Part shown: in pieces, positions 56,807 to 64,000 of the stretch
Layout: every line of letters begins with the position of its first letter
How positions within the stretch are numbered: position 1 is the first letter of the stretch
Assembly: GCF_013466425.1 (NCBI RefSeq)
Contig: NZ_CP059165.1
Span: 496,001 to 560,000 of the forward strand
Source of the DNA: Mycobacterium vicinigordonae
Lineage (GTDB): Bacteria; Actinomycetota; Actinomycetes; Mycobacteriales; Mycobacteriaceae
Direction of reading: 5' to 3'
DNA length: 64,000 nucleotides
Program-made: the position numbers and the translations under genes
Notes under the pieces: model-generated
The model's database searches: none
What the model saw: only the letters and a program-made list of their open reading frames with translations
Told to the model about the DNA's origin: nothing

Positions 56807-57958
56807 ATGCCGCCATTTGCTCTGTCGCTCGAACAACAAGACTTCATGCGCGAAACGCGCCGGGTCGCCGTGGAGTTACTGCCCGTCGTCGCGGCGGGGC
56901 GCAGCGGAAGGATCAACCGCGAATTACTGCGCGCCGTTGCCGAGAAAGGCTTCCTGGCGCAGCTGTTTCTCACCAGCGGGCCGTCGAAGGTGCAAGCATT
57001 CGATGTCTGTTTGATGCGTGAGGCCCTCGCCTCGGTGTCGACGGAGATCGAGACCGCGGTGGCACTTCAGGGTCTTGGGAGTTTCCCGTTTCTACAGTGG
57101 GGAAGTCCAACGGCGTTGCGCAACTGGCGATCCCGCGTGCTAGACGGGACTGCGGTGGCCGCTTTCGCGCTGAACGAACCGGGCGCCGGTTCCGACGCCG
57201 CATCGCTTGCCTTGGCGGCGCAGAGTGACGGGTCGGGATGGCGATTACACGGCGAGAAGACATGGATTTCCAACGCTCCCGACGCCGACGTCTATACCGT
57301 CTTCGCTCGCACCGTGCCAGGGCGGCGTGCCTCTGGCATTACTGCCTTCGTCGTTGCCGGCGACAGTCCCGGACTGACAGGTGAGCGTCTTGACATGCTG
57401 TCCCCGCACCCGCTGGGACGGCTCACGTTCGACGGTGTTCGCGTCGGCGCCCAGGACGTCATCGGCGAGGTGGACGACGGGTTCCGGGTCGCCATGCGGA
57501 CACTCGACCTGTTTCGTCCGAGCGTCGGCGCTTTCGCCGTGGGCATGGCGCAGGCGGCGCTCGACATAGCTGTCGACCACACCACGACCCGGTCCGCGTT
57601 CGGCGGAGTTCTGGCCGACTTGCAAGCGGTCGCCCACAAGCTTGCTGATATGGCGTCGCGGATCGAATCCAGCCGACTACTGGTGTATTCGGCGGCTTCG
57701 GCCTACGACGCCGGTGTGGACCGCGCTGAGGTGACCTATCGCGCGGCGATTGCCAAGTTGGAGGCAACCGAGGCCGCGCAATTCGTCGTCGATGCCGCTG
57801 TGCAGCTGTTGGGGGCCCGAGCACTGCAATCCGGACACCGTCTTGAGCATCTGTACCGGGACGTGCGCGCGCCTCGAATCTATGAGGGCGCGTCGGAGAT
57901 TCAGCGCACCATCATCAGTCGCTACCTCACTCACCAACTAAGTCGGGAGATTCGTTGA
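56807..57958 (+). CDS. Acyl-CoA dehydrogenase
   Basis: 383 aa; ATG 56807 follows GGGAGAGGG. FAD-binding ALNEPGAGSDAASL (~122-135), substrate loop and C-terminal helical domain with IYEGASEIQRTIISRYL; Glu360 is the likely catalytic base. In a CoA-dependent anthranilate route such an enzyme would oxidise a ring-derived or ring-opened CoA ester. The gene lies 52 nt after the reductase and overlaps the next start. Confidence 0.85.
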   Translation: MPPFALSLEQQDFMRETRRVAVELLPVVAAGRSGRINRELLRAVAEKGFLAQLFLTSGPSKVQAFDVCLMREALASVSTEIETAVALQGLGSFPFLQWGSPTALRNWRSRVLDGTAVAAFALNEPGAGSDAASLALAAQSDGSGWRLHGEKTWISNAPDADVYTVFARTVPGRRASGITAFVVAGDSPGLTGERLDMLSPHPLGRLTFDGVRVGAQDVIGEVDDGFRVAMRTLDLFRPSVGAFAVGMAQAALDIAVDHTTTRSAFGGVLADLQAVAHKLADMASRIESSRLLVYSAASAYDAGVDRAEVTYRAAIAKLEATEAAQFVVDAAVQLLGARALQSGHRLEHLYRDVRAPRIYEGASEIQRTIISRYLTHQLSREIR

Positions 57959-58788
57959 TTATGAACCAGTTTCGTGTTGCGGCAACGCGCAACGAGGTGT
58001 GGAAGCACTTCGACTTCTCGGTTGCAAACGGGGTGGCGACCGTGACGTTGAATCGCCCCGAGAAGCTCAATGCGCTGACTTTCGACACCTACGCCGATTT
58101 GCGGGACCTGCTACGAGAGCTGCCGCACCGCAACGACACTCGGGTCTTGGTGATCAAAGGATGCGGCCGCGCATTTTGTGCGGGCGGAGATGTCAACGAG
58201 ATCATCGGCGAGCTGATCAAAATGGAAGTCGACCAGTTGATCGCATTCACCAAATTGACCGGTGAGGTGATCGCCGCGATGCGCGACTGTGCCGTACCGA
58301 TCATTGCGGCAATTCATGGCATTGCAGCGGGAGCGGGTGCGGTGATCGCACTAGGTGCAGATTTCCGCGTCGTCTCAGAATCGGGCCGGTTCGCGTTCTT
58401 GTTCACGCGAGTCGGGCTGTCCGGTGCTGATATGGGCGCCGCCTATCTGCTGCCCCGGATGGTCGGGCTTGGTAGAGCCATGCAACTTCTGATGCTCGGC
58501 GACACCATCGACGCCGAAACCGCTGAGCGCTATGGCCTGGTCAGCGAGCTAGTTGGGGACGCGCAACTCGATACCGCGGTCGCGGGACTGGCCCAACGGC
58601 TGGCTACCGGACCCACCCTGGCGTACAGCCAGACCAAAGCCCTGGTGGCCCGTGAGTTGGACGCGTCTTTCGGCACCGCGATCGAGTTCGATGCGATGGC
58701 GCAGGCGCTGTTGATGACGACGCATGATCATGCTGAATTTCACGCTGCTTATAACGAAAAGCGTGCCCCCATCTGGCTGGGGCGGTGA
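57955..58788 (+). CDS. Enoyl-CoA hydratase/isomerase family protein
   Basis: 277 aa from a TTG with GGGAG 5 nt upstream, overlapping the previous stop; an ATG at 57961 is the alternative. Crotonase signature: VTLNRPEKLNALTFDTY, the oxyanion-hole segments GRAFCAGGDVNEI and GIAAGAGAVIALGADFRV, and Glu/Asp-containing SGADMGAAYLLPRMVG. It could hydrate a ring enoyl-CoA or act as ring-opening hydrolase, as crotonases do in aryl-CoA pathways. Coupled to the next gene by GTGA. Confidence 0.85.
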   Translation: MIMNQFRVAATRNEVWKHFDFSVANGVATVTLNRPEKLNALTFDTYADLRDLLRELPHRNDTRVLVIKGCGRAFCAGGDVNEIIGELIKMEVDQLIAFTKLTGEVIAAMRDCAVPIIAAIHGIAAGAGAVIALGADFRVVSESGRFAFLFTRVGLSGADMGAAYLLPRMVGLGRAMQLLMLGDTIDAETAERYGLVSELVGDAQLDTAVAGLAQRLATGPTLAYSQTKALVARELDASFGTAIEFDAMAQALLMTTHDHAEFHAAYNEKRAPIWLGR

Positions 58789-60005
58789 GCCGAATGGACG
58801 TCGGTGCAGCCATGGAGCCTCGGAGCCGTCCCAACACCCGCTCCGGGCCGGACCCGCTGGACTTTCTCGCCGTCGACAACCAGCTCAGCGAGGATGAACG
58901 AGCCATCGGACAAGCCGTGCGCCGGTACGCCGCCAAGGAATTAGCGCCGCACGTCCGCGACTGGTATGCCCGCGGCACCTTCGATCGCTCGATCGCGCCC
59001 GGGTTGGGTCGGCTCGGGTTGCTCGGGATGCACTTGCGTGGCTTCGGCTGCTCGGGTACCAGCGCCGTCGCTTACGGCGTCGCGTGCCGCGAATTGGAGG
59101 CCGTCGATTCGGGTCTGCGCAGCTTCGTCTCGGTGCAAGGCTCGCTGGCGATGTTCGCCATCCACCGCTGGGGATCGGAGGAACACAAGGAGGAATGGCT
59201 GCCGCGCATGGCGCGTGGAGATGTGATCGGCTGCTTCGGATTGACCGAGGCAGACGCCGGCAGCGACCCCGGATCGATGCGGACTTCGGCCAGGCGACTG
59301 GGTACCGATTGGGTAGTGAACGGTTCGAAGATGTGGATCACCAACGGTGAAATCGCCGACATCGCGGTGGTATGGGCGGCGACGGAGCAGGGCATTCGCG
59401 GCTTCGTGGTGCCGACGACGGTGCCAGGGTTCACGACACGGGCTGTGCGGGACAAACTCTCGCTGCGCGCCTCGGTCACTTCGGAGTTGTTTCTCGACGA
59501 CGTACGTCTGCCAGCTGATGCGATGTTACCGGGGGCAGCAGGTCTGCGGGGGCCGCTGAGCTGCCTCAACGAGGCGCGCTACGGGATCCTCTGGGGAGCG
59601 GTCGGTGCCGCGCGGGCTTGCTATGACGAAGCGCTAACTTTTACGACCCTGCGCAGCCAGTTCGGCCGCCCGCTCGCGTCATTCCAGCTAACCCAGCGCA
59701 AGTTGGCCGACCTGCTCATCGCGGTCAACTCCGCCGCCCTGGTGGCTTTGCAGATAGGGCGGCTGAAGGACAACGGCGGCGTTCATCCCACCCAAATCAG
59801 CTTCGGCAAATTGGCGAACGTGCGTGCCGCGCTCGACGTCGCCCGGACTGCCAGGGGAATGCTGGGCGCGGCCGGTGTCACGCTCGACTATGCCGTGATG
59901 CGCCACATGGCAAACCTGGAGTCGGTCGTCACGTACGAAGGAACCGAGGAGATGCACATGTTGGCCCTCGGTCGGCAGCTCACCCGGATCTCGGCGTTCC
60001 GGTGA
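58785..60005 (+). CDS. Glutaryl-CoA dehydrogenase-like acyl-CoA dehydrogenase
   Basis: 406 aa from a GTG overlapping the hydratase stop. Unlike the first dehydrogenase it follows the glutaryl-CoA dehydrogenase branch: SVQGSLAMFAIHRWGSEEHK, FGLTEADAGSDPGSM, KMWITNGEIADIAVVWA and VVTYEGTEEMHMLALGRQLT, with Glu385 as catalytic base. Glutaryl-CoA-type enzymes dehydrogenate and may decarboxylate dicarboxyl-CoA esters. This fits downstream metabolism of a dicarboxylic ring-cleavage product. Coupled to the SDR gene by 4-nt overlap. Confidence 0.85.
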   Translation: MSRMDVGAAMEPRSRPNTRSGPDPLDFLAVDNQLSEDERAIGQAVRRYAAKELAPHVRDWYARGTFDRSIAPGLGRLGLLGMHLRGFGCSGTSAVAYGVACRELEAVDSGLRSFVSVQGSLAMFAIHRWGSEEHKEEWLPRMARGDVIGCFGLTEADAGSDPGSMRTSARRLGTDWVVNGSKMWITNGEIADIAVVWAATEQGIRGFVVPTTVPGFTTRAVRDKLSLRASVTSELFLDDVRLPADAMLPGAAGLRGPLSCLNEARYGILWGAVGAARACYDEALTFTTLRSQFGRPLASFQLTQRKLADLLIAVNSAALVALQIGRLKDNGGVHPTQISFGKLANVRAALDVARTARGMLGAAGVTLDYAVMRHMANLESVVTYEGTEEMHMLALGRQLTRISAFR

Positions 60006-60772
60006 AGCGGTCACGGATCTGCCTGGTTGTCGGTGCGAGCAGGGGAATCGGCTTCGCCATCGCCGATCGGATGGCCGCCGATGGGCACGACGTCGCGCTG
60101 GCAGCACGATCGCGCGAGGGCGTCGACGCTGCGGCGCTCGCGCTGGCCTCAGCCCATGGCAGTCGCACGATGGGAACCGTCTGCGACGTAACGTCCGGCA
60201 CGGATGTCGAATCGCTGTTTGCGACGATCGAGCGGCATTGGAGCCCGGTCGAGGTATTGGTGATTAGCGCGGGGGCGGGCTTCGGGTGCCCGTTGACCAG
60301 TACCAGCGACGATCAATGGCAGCGTGCGCTGGACCTGAATCTGACGGCCCCATTCCGGTGCGTCCGCAGGGCGCTGCCTGCCATGGTGCAGGCCGGTTGG
60401 GGACGGATCGTCATAGTGGCCTCGGTCGTCGCCAAGCGCGGCGAAAGTCAGGTCAGCGCCTATACGGCCAGCAAGCACGGGGTATTGGGTTTGGTTCGAG
60501 CCGCGGCGGTCGAATACGCGCGCAAGCACATCACGGTCAACGCGGTGTGTCCGGGCTACGTAGACACTCCCATGACCGACGACACGGTGGCCTCGGTCAG
60601 TGCTCGAACCGGACGATCGCCCGAGGAGGCCCGGGCGTTGCTCGCCCGCCGCCAGCCGATCGGACGCTTGATCGACCCCGCCGAGGTTGCGGAGGCAGTG
60701 CGGTTCTGCATCGTGAACGCCGGGGTCAATGGACAAGGCATCAACGTCGACGGAGGAGCCATCCAATCGTGA
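60002..60772 (+). CDS. SDR-family 3-hydroxyacyl-CoA-type dehydrogenase
   Basis: 256 aa. NAD(P)-binding VVGASRGIGFAIA (glycine motif 11-17) and catalytic Ser141, Tyr154 and Lys158 in YTASK, followed by VNAVCPGYVDTPMT. Classical short-chain dehydrogenase close to FabG/HSD10-type enzymes. In context it probably oxidises the hydroxyacyl-CoA made by the hydratase. Starts at GTG overlapping the previous stop, and its own stop overlaps the RidA start. Confidence 0.85.
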   Translation: MKRSRICLVVGASRGIGFAIADRMAADGHDVALAARSREGVDAAALALASAHGSRTMGTVCDVTSGTDVESLFATIERHWSPVEVLVISAGAGFGCPLTSTSDDQWQRALDLNLTAPFRCVRRALPAMVQAGWGRIVIVASVVAKRGESQVSAYTASKHGVLGLVRAAAVEYARKHITVNAVCPGYVDTPMTDDTVASVSARTGRSPEEARALLARRQPIGRLIDPAEVAEAVRFCIVNAGVNGQGINVDGGAIQS

Positions 60773-61191
60773 CTGCTGCATTTATCAACCCCGCCGAACT
60801 CGCCACGCCGTCCGGCTTCACGCATGCGGTGCGTGCCGACGGAACCCACGTCTACCTGGCCGGTCAGACTGCACTCGACGCTCACGGAGTGATCACCGGA
60901 ATCGGGATCGTCCAGCAGTTCGAGCGTGCGCTGAGCAATCTGTTGACAGCGCTGCACGCGGCCGGCGGGGGCCCCGAGCACCTGGTCACCGTGACCGTCT
61001 ACGTCCTCGACATGGAGGACTACAAAGCCCATGCCAAACAAGTCGGGCAGGTGTGGCGGCGCTTGGCTGGTCCTACCTATCCTGCGATGGCTGGAATCGA
61101 AGTAGCGCGACTATGGGATATCGAGGCGCTCGTCGAATTGCAGGGGGTCGCATGCCTACCGCGCGACGGCCAAAATGTCAGCGATGGATGA
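60769..61191 (+). CDS. RidA/YjgF-family enamine/imine deaminase
   Basis: 140 aa beginning at a GTG in the SDR stop (GTGA). YjgF fold: THVYLAGQTALDAHGVITG, QFERALSNLLTALHAAGGGP, VTVYVLDMEDYKAHAKQVG, YPAMAGIEVARLWDIEALVELQGVA. RidA proteins hydrolyse reactive enamines or imines to ketones plus ammonia. This is a logical step after dearomatising 2-aminobenzoyl-CoA, when the ring nitrogen becomes an enamine, and related proteins occur in bacterial 2-aminobenzoate operons. The 3' end overlaps the convergent PaaX gene by 14 nt. Confidence 0.85.
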   Translation: MTAAFINPAELATPSGFTHAVRADGTHVYLAGQTALDAHGVITGIGIVQQFERALSNLLTALHAAGGGPEHLVTVTVYVLDMEDYKAHAKQVGQVWRRLAGPTYPAMAGIEVARLWDIEALVELQGVACLPRDGQNVSDG

Positions 61192-62041
61192 CGCTGCTGA
61201 CGTACTCGTGCGCCGGCGCACTCAACAGCTTGTTGAGTTCAGCGAATAATTCGTCGGCCGTCACGCCGCTCCATCCGGCCGGCAACAGCGTCAGCGGAAG
61301 GCCTGGATCCAGATAGGGAAGTCGACGCCACTCGGTGAGCATTGGGATGTAAATTCGGAAGGCTTCGCGGGCGTCGCTCGGGTGGGTCGCAAACGTGCGA
61401 GCGACTTGCCGATAGCGACCAATGAACTCCTCGTACAGCGCTGACAAGCGGTCGAGGTCCCACCACTGGCGCACTTTTGCGCGTAGGTTGCCGAAGGCGA
61501 AGTAGTTGCCGACAAACATGTCGACGTATTGCGTAAGGTTCTTGCGCGAAAGGGCGTTACGCGTCTCTTCACCCAGCCTGCCCGGTGCGATCCACACACC
61601 TTGTGCCACCATCCCGAAACCGAGGTGGGTCAATGTGGTTCGAAGCGAATGCCGTTTTTCCCGTTCGGATTCCGGGATGGAAAACGACACGATCAACCAG
61701 CCGTCGTCAACCGTGGCTCGAGAACGATCGAAGATGCGCACATCGCCTTCGGTCAGCACCTGCAGTGCCTGGGGCGACAACGAGTAGCCCGCAACCCCGC
61801 CGCTGCGATCGCTGTTAAGTAGGTCGCGTTGCTTGAGACGCGAAATCGACTTGCGCACCAAGGGTCCGGCCGCACCGAGGTCACTCATGAGATCAACGAC
61901 AGCAGCCACTGACAACCAGTTGTGCTCGGTGCGTGCGTAGAGCCCGAACAGAGTCAGGATCAATTCGCGTGGCTGCGACTCGTATGCCGATGTCGGATCG
62001 ACTGAAACCGCACGATCGTCGTGTGCCACTGGTGCCTCCAT
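61178..62041 (-). CDS. PaaX-family transcriptional repressor
   Basis: 287 aa from ATG 62041. PaaX layout: N-terminal winged helix (RELILTLFGLYARTEHNWLS, VRKSISRLKQRDLLNSDR), the central domain with DGWLIVSFSIPESEREKRHSLRTTL and LGFGMVAQGVWIAPG, and the C-terminal PaaX_C region with FRIYIPMLTEWRRLPYLDPGLP. PaaX proteins sense aryl-CoA esters and repress aromatic-acid operons. Here a 2-aminobenzoyl-CoA-type inducer would fit. Divergent to the CoA ligase. Confidence 0.88.
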   Translation of the reverse strand: MEAPVAHDDRAVSVDPTSAYESQPRELILTLFGLYARTEHNWLSVAAVVDLMSDLGAAGPLVRKSISRLKQRDLLNSDRSGGVAGYSLSPQALQVLTEGDVRIFDRSRATVDDGWLIVSFSIPESEREKRHSLRTTLTHLGFGMVAQGVWIAPGRLGEETRNALSRKNLTQYVDMFVGNYFAFGNLRAKVRQWWDLDRLSALYEEFIGRYRQVARTFATHPSDAREAFRIYIPMLTEWRRLPYLDPGLPLTLLPAGWSGVTADELFAELNKLLSAPAHEYVSSVIHR

Positions 62042-62056
62042 CCGCCGTCAGCATAG

Positions 62057-62087
62057 CGGCGGCACTGAAAGGCGCCTTTCGCCGCCG
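62057..62087. promoter_or_regulatory. Palindrome between PaaX-type repressor and CoA ligase
   Basis: GAAAGGCGCCTTTC at 62067-62080 is a perfect 14-bp palindrome, flanked by CGGCGGC (62057-62063) and GCCGCCG (62081-62087) that can extend it as a stem. It is 26 nt upstream of paaX in the divergent control region and is a candidate autoregulatory site. Confidence 0.4.
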
Positions 62088-62166
62088 AGCTAATATCCCG
62101 AAAAATTGACGATCATAAGAGAACAGACATATACTTTCGGCAACATCTGGCCGCGAAAGGTCGACT

Positions 62167-63792
62167 ATGTTCATGTCATCCACGGCGCACGTCGATACGT
62201 TCTGTCGCGACCGCCTACCGCCGATGGACCAGTGGCCGGCGTTCGAGTTCACGTTGCCGGCACTGCGCTATCCAGAACGGCTAAACTGCGCAGTTGCCTT
62301 GCTCGACGAAGTGGTCGAAACCCTGGGCGGTGCGCGGCCATGCGTAATCACCGCGGACGAAACCTGGTCCTACGCAGAAGTTTTACGGCGTGCCAACCAA
62401 ATCGCGCAGGTACTCTGCGAAGACCTGGGGTTGGTTCCGGGTCAGCGAGTGATGCTGCGAGGGCCCAACAATCCGTGGCTAGTGGCTTGTTGGTTCGCGG
62501 TCCTGAAAGCCGGTGCGGTGGTCGTCACGACAACACCGCTGCTGCGCAGCGGTGAACTACGTCAACTGATCGACGTCACCGCGCCCACGATCGCGATATC
62601 CGACCACCGCTATAGCCGGGAAATGGTGGCCGCATTGGACGGCACGGGATCGGTTGTGGCTGTCCAGTATGGTAGCCGACTTGCCGACGACCTGATCATG
62701 TTGGCGGCTAGGAAATCTGGCGCATTTGCCAACGTCGATACGGCTGCCGACGACGTCGCGTTGCTGGCGCCCACATCCGGTACCACCGGCGCAGCCAAAG
62801 CCACCATGCAGTTTCACCGTGACGTGCTCGCCGTTGCGGACACCTTTGGTGCCGGCGTGGTAGGCGCAACCCCCGAAGACGTCTTCACCGGAACTCCGTC
62901 GCTTGCCTTCACTTACGGGCTGGGGGCGTTGCTGGTCATCCCGCTGCGAATTGGAGCAGCTACCGTACTGCTGGAGAAACCGACGACTGATGCCATCGTC
63001 TGCGCAGTAGCCAAACTCGGAGCGACGATCCTATTCACAGCGCCCACTGCGTACCGAACACTGATTCGAGAAGGCAAGGCGTCGGCCCTAGCTGGTGTGC
63101 GGCGCTGTATGTCAGCGGGCGAGCATCTACCGGAATGGGTGTGGCACAAGTTTTTCGAGCAATCCGGTCTCCCGATCTTCGATGGACTCGGTTCGACCGA
63201 GATGATGCACGTATTCATCTCGGCGACTCCGGGCAGCGTCAAGCCGGGTTCGACCGGTCGGGTGGTGCCTGGCTATCGCGCCGAGATCGTCGACAGCCAG
63301 GGGTGTCCGGTGGGCAACGGGATCCCCGGCCGTCTTGCCGTGATCGGGCCAACGGGATGTCGGTACCTTGCGGACGCGCGACAGCGTGACTACGTGCAGC
63401 ACGGCTGGAATATCACCGGCGACATTTACCTTCGTGACCAAGACGGCTACTTCTGGTATCAGGGTCGCAGCGACGACATGATCGTGTCGTCCGGCTACAA
63501 CATCTCCGGTGTCGAAATTGAACAGGCGATGGAGAGCCATCCCGACGTAGTCGAGTGCGCGGTTACCGGAAAACCGGACCGCGATCGGGGAATGGTGGTT
63601 CACGCCACAGTGGTGTTGCAGGCTGGAATCGACGGAGACGCTGACACGGTGCAGCGGTTACAGTCTCACGTCAAGCAACTGCTAGCGCCCTACAAATATC
63701 CCCGCAGCGTCGAGTTCACCGATTCGCTGCCCCGAACCGCGACGGGCAAGGTCAAACGATCGCAGTTACGCGGGAAGGACGAGGCCGGTTGA
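62167..63792 (+). CDS. 2-aminobenzoate-CoA ligase-like benzoate-CoA ligase family protein
   Basis: 541 aa. The N-terminus (DTFCRDRLPPMDQWPAFEFT, then LRYPERLNCAVALLDE) is the characteristic opening of 2-aminobenzoate-CoA ligases. Adenylation motifs: APTSGTTGAAKATMQFHRD (~200), DGLGSTEMMHVFIS, and the hinge WYQGRSDDMIVSSGYNISGVEIE, ending in RTATGKVKRSQL with the catalytic Lys. It should make anthraniloyl-CoA (or a benzoyl-CoA analogue). It is followed by a flavin monooxygenase of the matching pathway and controlled by a PaaX gene divergent to it. Confidence 0.87.
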   Translation: MFMSSTAHVDTFCRDRLPPMDQWPAFEFTLPALRYPERLNCAVALLDEVVETLGGARPCVITADETWSYAEVLRRANQIAQVLCEDLGLVPGQRVMLRGPNNPWLVACWFAVLKAGAVVVTTTPLLRSGELRQLIDVTAPTIAISDHRYSREMVAALDGTGSVVAVQYGSRLADDLIMLAARKSGAFANVDTAADDVALLAPTSGTTGAAKATMQFHRDVLAVADTFGAGVVGATPEDVFTGTPSLAFTYGLGALLVIPLRIGAATVLLEKPTTDAIVCAVAKLGATILFTAPTAYRTLIREGKASALAGVRRCMSAGEHLPEWVWHKFFEQSGLPIFDGLGSTEMMHVFISATPGSVKPGSTGRVVPGYRAEIVDSQGCPVGNGIPGRLAVIGPTGCRYLADARQRDYVQHGWNITGDIYLRDQDGYFWYQGRSDDMIVSSGYNISGVEIEQAMESHPDVVECAVTGKPDRDRGMVVHATVVLQAGIDGDADTVQRLQSHVKQLLAPYKYPRSVEFTDSLPRTATGKVKRSQLRGKDEAG

Positions 63793-63873
63793 TGAGTTAT
63801 CCCGATTGATGCGATCGGCGTCAAACCTCGTCTACTGCAACGGATAATGCTCGACTTCAACGGAGATGAAACT

Positions 63874-64000
63874 GTGCAAATCGCGATAATCGGCGGGGGA
63901 CCCGGTGGCCTGTACTTTGCCGCCTTGGTCAAACAACTGAATCCGCATCACCAGGTGACGGTCTGGGAGCGCAACGCTGCCGACGACACTTTCGGCTTCG
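63874..64000 (+). CDS. FAD monooxygenase, 2-aminobenzoyl-CoA monooxygenase/reductase or salicylyl-CoA hydroxylase type, 5' part
   Basis: Only 42 codons are in the window, from a GTG with CGGAGA ~8 nt upstream. The sequence VQIAIIGGGPGGLYFAALVK ...QVTVWERNAADDTFGF has the FAD dinucleotide motif GGGPGG and the 'ERN..DDTFG' ending typical of salicylyl-CoA 5-hydroxylase and the N-terminal half of 2-aminobenzoyl-CoA monooxygenase/reductase. Following a 2-aminobenzoate-CoA ligase, the latter is more likely. The full gene (about 760 aa if so) must be read beyond the edge. Confidence 0.72.
   Translation, partial: MQIAIIGGGPGGLYFAALVKQLNPHHQVTVWERNAADDTFGF

Overview
The window is high-GC actinobacterial DNA, almost certainly from a slow-growing Mycobacterium that carries PE_PGRS genes. 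The backbone follows the M. tuberculosis gene order Rv0165c to Rv0197 closely: mce1R, fadD5, yrbE1AB, mce1A-F, the Rv0175-0178 accessory genes, lprO, Rv0180c, a pirin, sigG, Rv0183-0185, bglS, mymT, Rv0187, then ilvD, ricR, Rv0191, Rv0192, Rv0196 and Rv0197. These names rest on recalled family resemblance and synteny; no search was run. The species cannot be fixed from the window alone.

Layout. 1-15.2 kb is the complete mce1 lipid-import locus with the edge of its GntR repressor. 15.2-29.4 kb is ordinary backbone with two additions relative to the M. tuberculosis order: a YoaK-like membrane protein, and an IclR regulator / NAD(P)-dehydrogenase / alpha-beta hydrolase module before sigG. MymT (copper metallothionein) and ricR both carry the same 15-bp RicR-type operator.

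29.4-41.8 kb is an accessory island between Rv0187 and a PE_PGRS gene. It encodes a second MazG, a MiaB-type radical-SAM methylthiotransferase, a prenyl-diphosphate-type C-methyltransferase, a cytochrome P450, an NTF2/SnoaL protein, a LOG-type phosphoribohydrolase, an isopentenyl-diphosphate isomerase and a MiaA-type dimethylallyltransferase. Together these look like a pathway for modified (C-methylated and/or 2-methylthio) cytokinin-like adenines, similar in logic to the Rhodococcus fascians fas/MT locus but built around MiaA/MiaB paralogues. A roughly 0.9-kb array of about 22 short hairpins, each presenting a near-perfect Shine-Dalgarno sequence, lies upstream of the miaB-like gene. The right edge has a decayed IS21-family istB and an IS-flanked methyltransferase.

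41.8-52.9 kb returns to backbone (PE_PGRS, ilvD, ricR, Rv0191, Rv0192, Rv0196, Rv0197). 52.9-64 kb is a second accessory region, an aromatic catabolic operon. A meta-cleavage hydrolase, both LigAB-type extradiol dioxygenase subunits, a Rieske ferredoxin and a ferredoxin reductase are followed by two acyl-CoA dehydrogenases, an enoyl-CoA hydratase, an SDR and a RidA protein. A PaaX-type repressor, a 2-aminobenzoate-CoA ligase and the start of a 2-aminobenzoyl-CoA monooxygenase/reductase-like flavoprotein complete it. The simplest reading is carbazole-type (N-heteroaromatic) cleavage to anthranilate, then a CoA-dependent anthranilate pathway. The terminal ring-hydroxylating oxygenase is not in the window.
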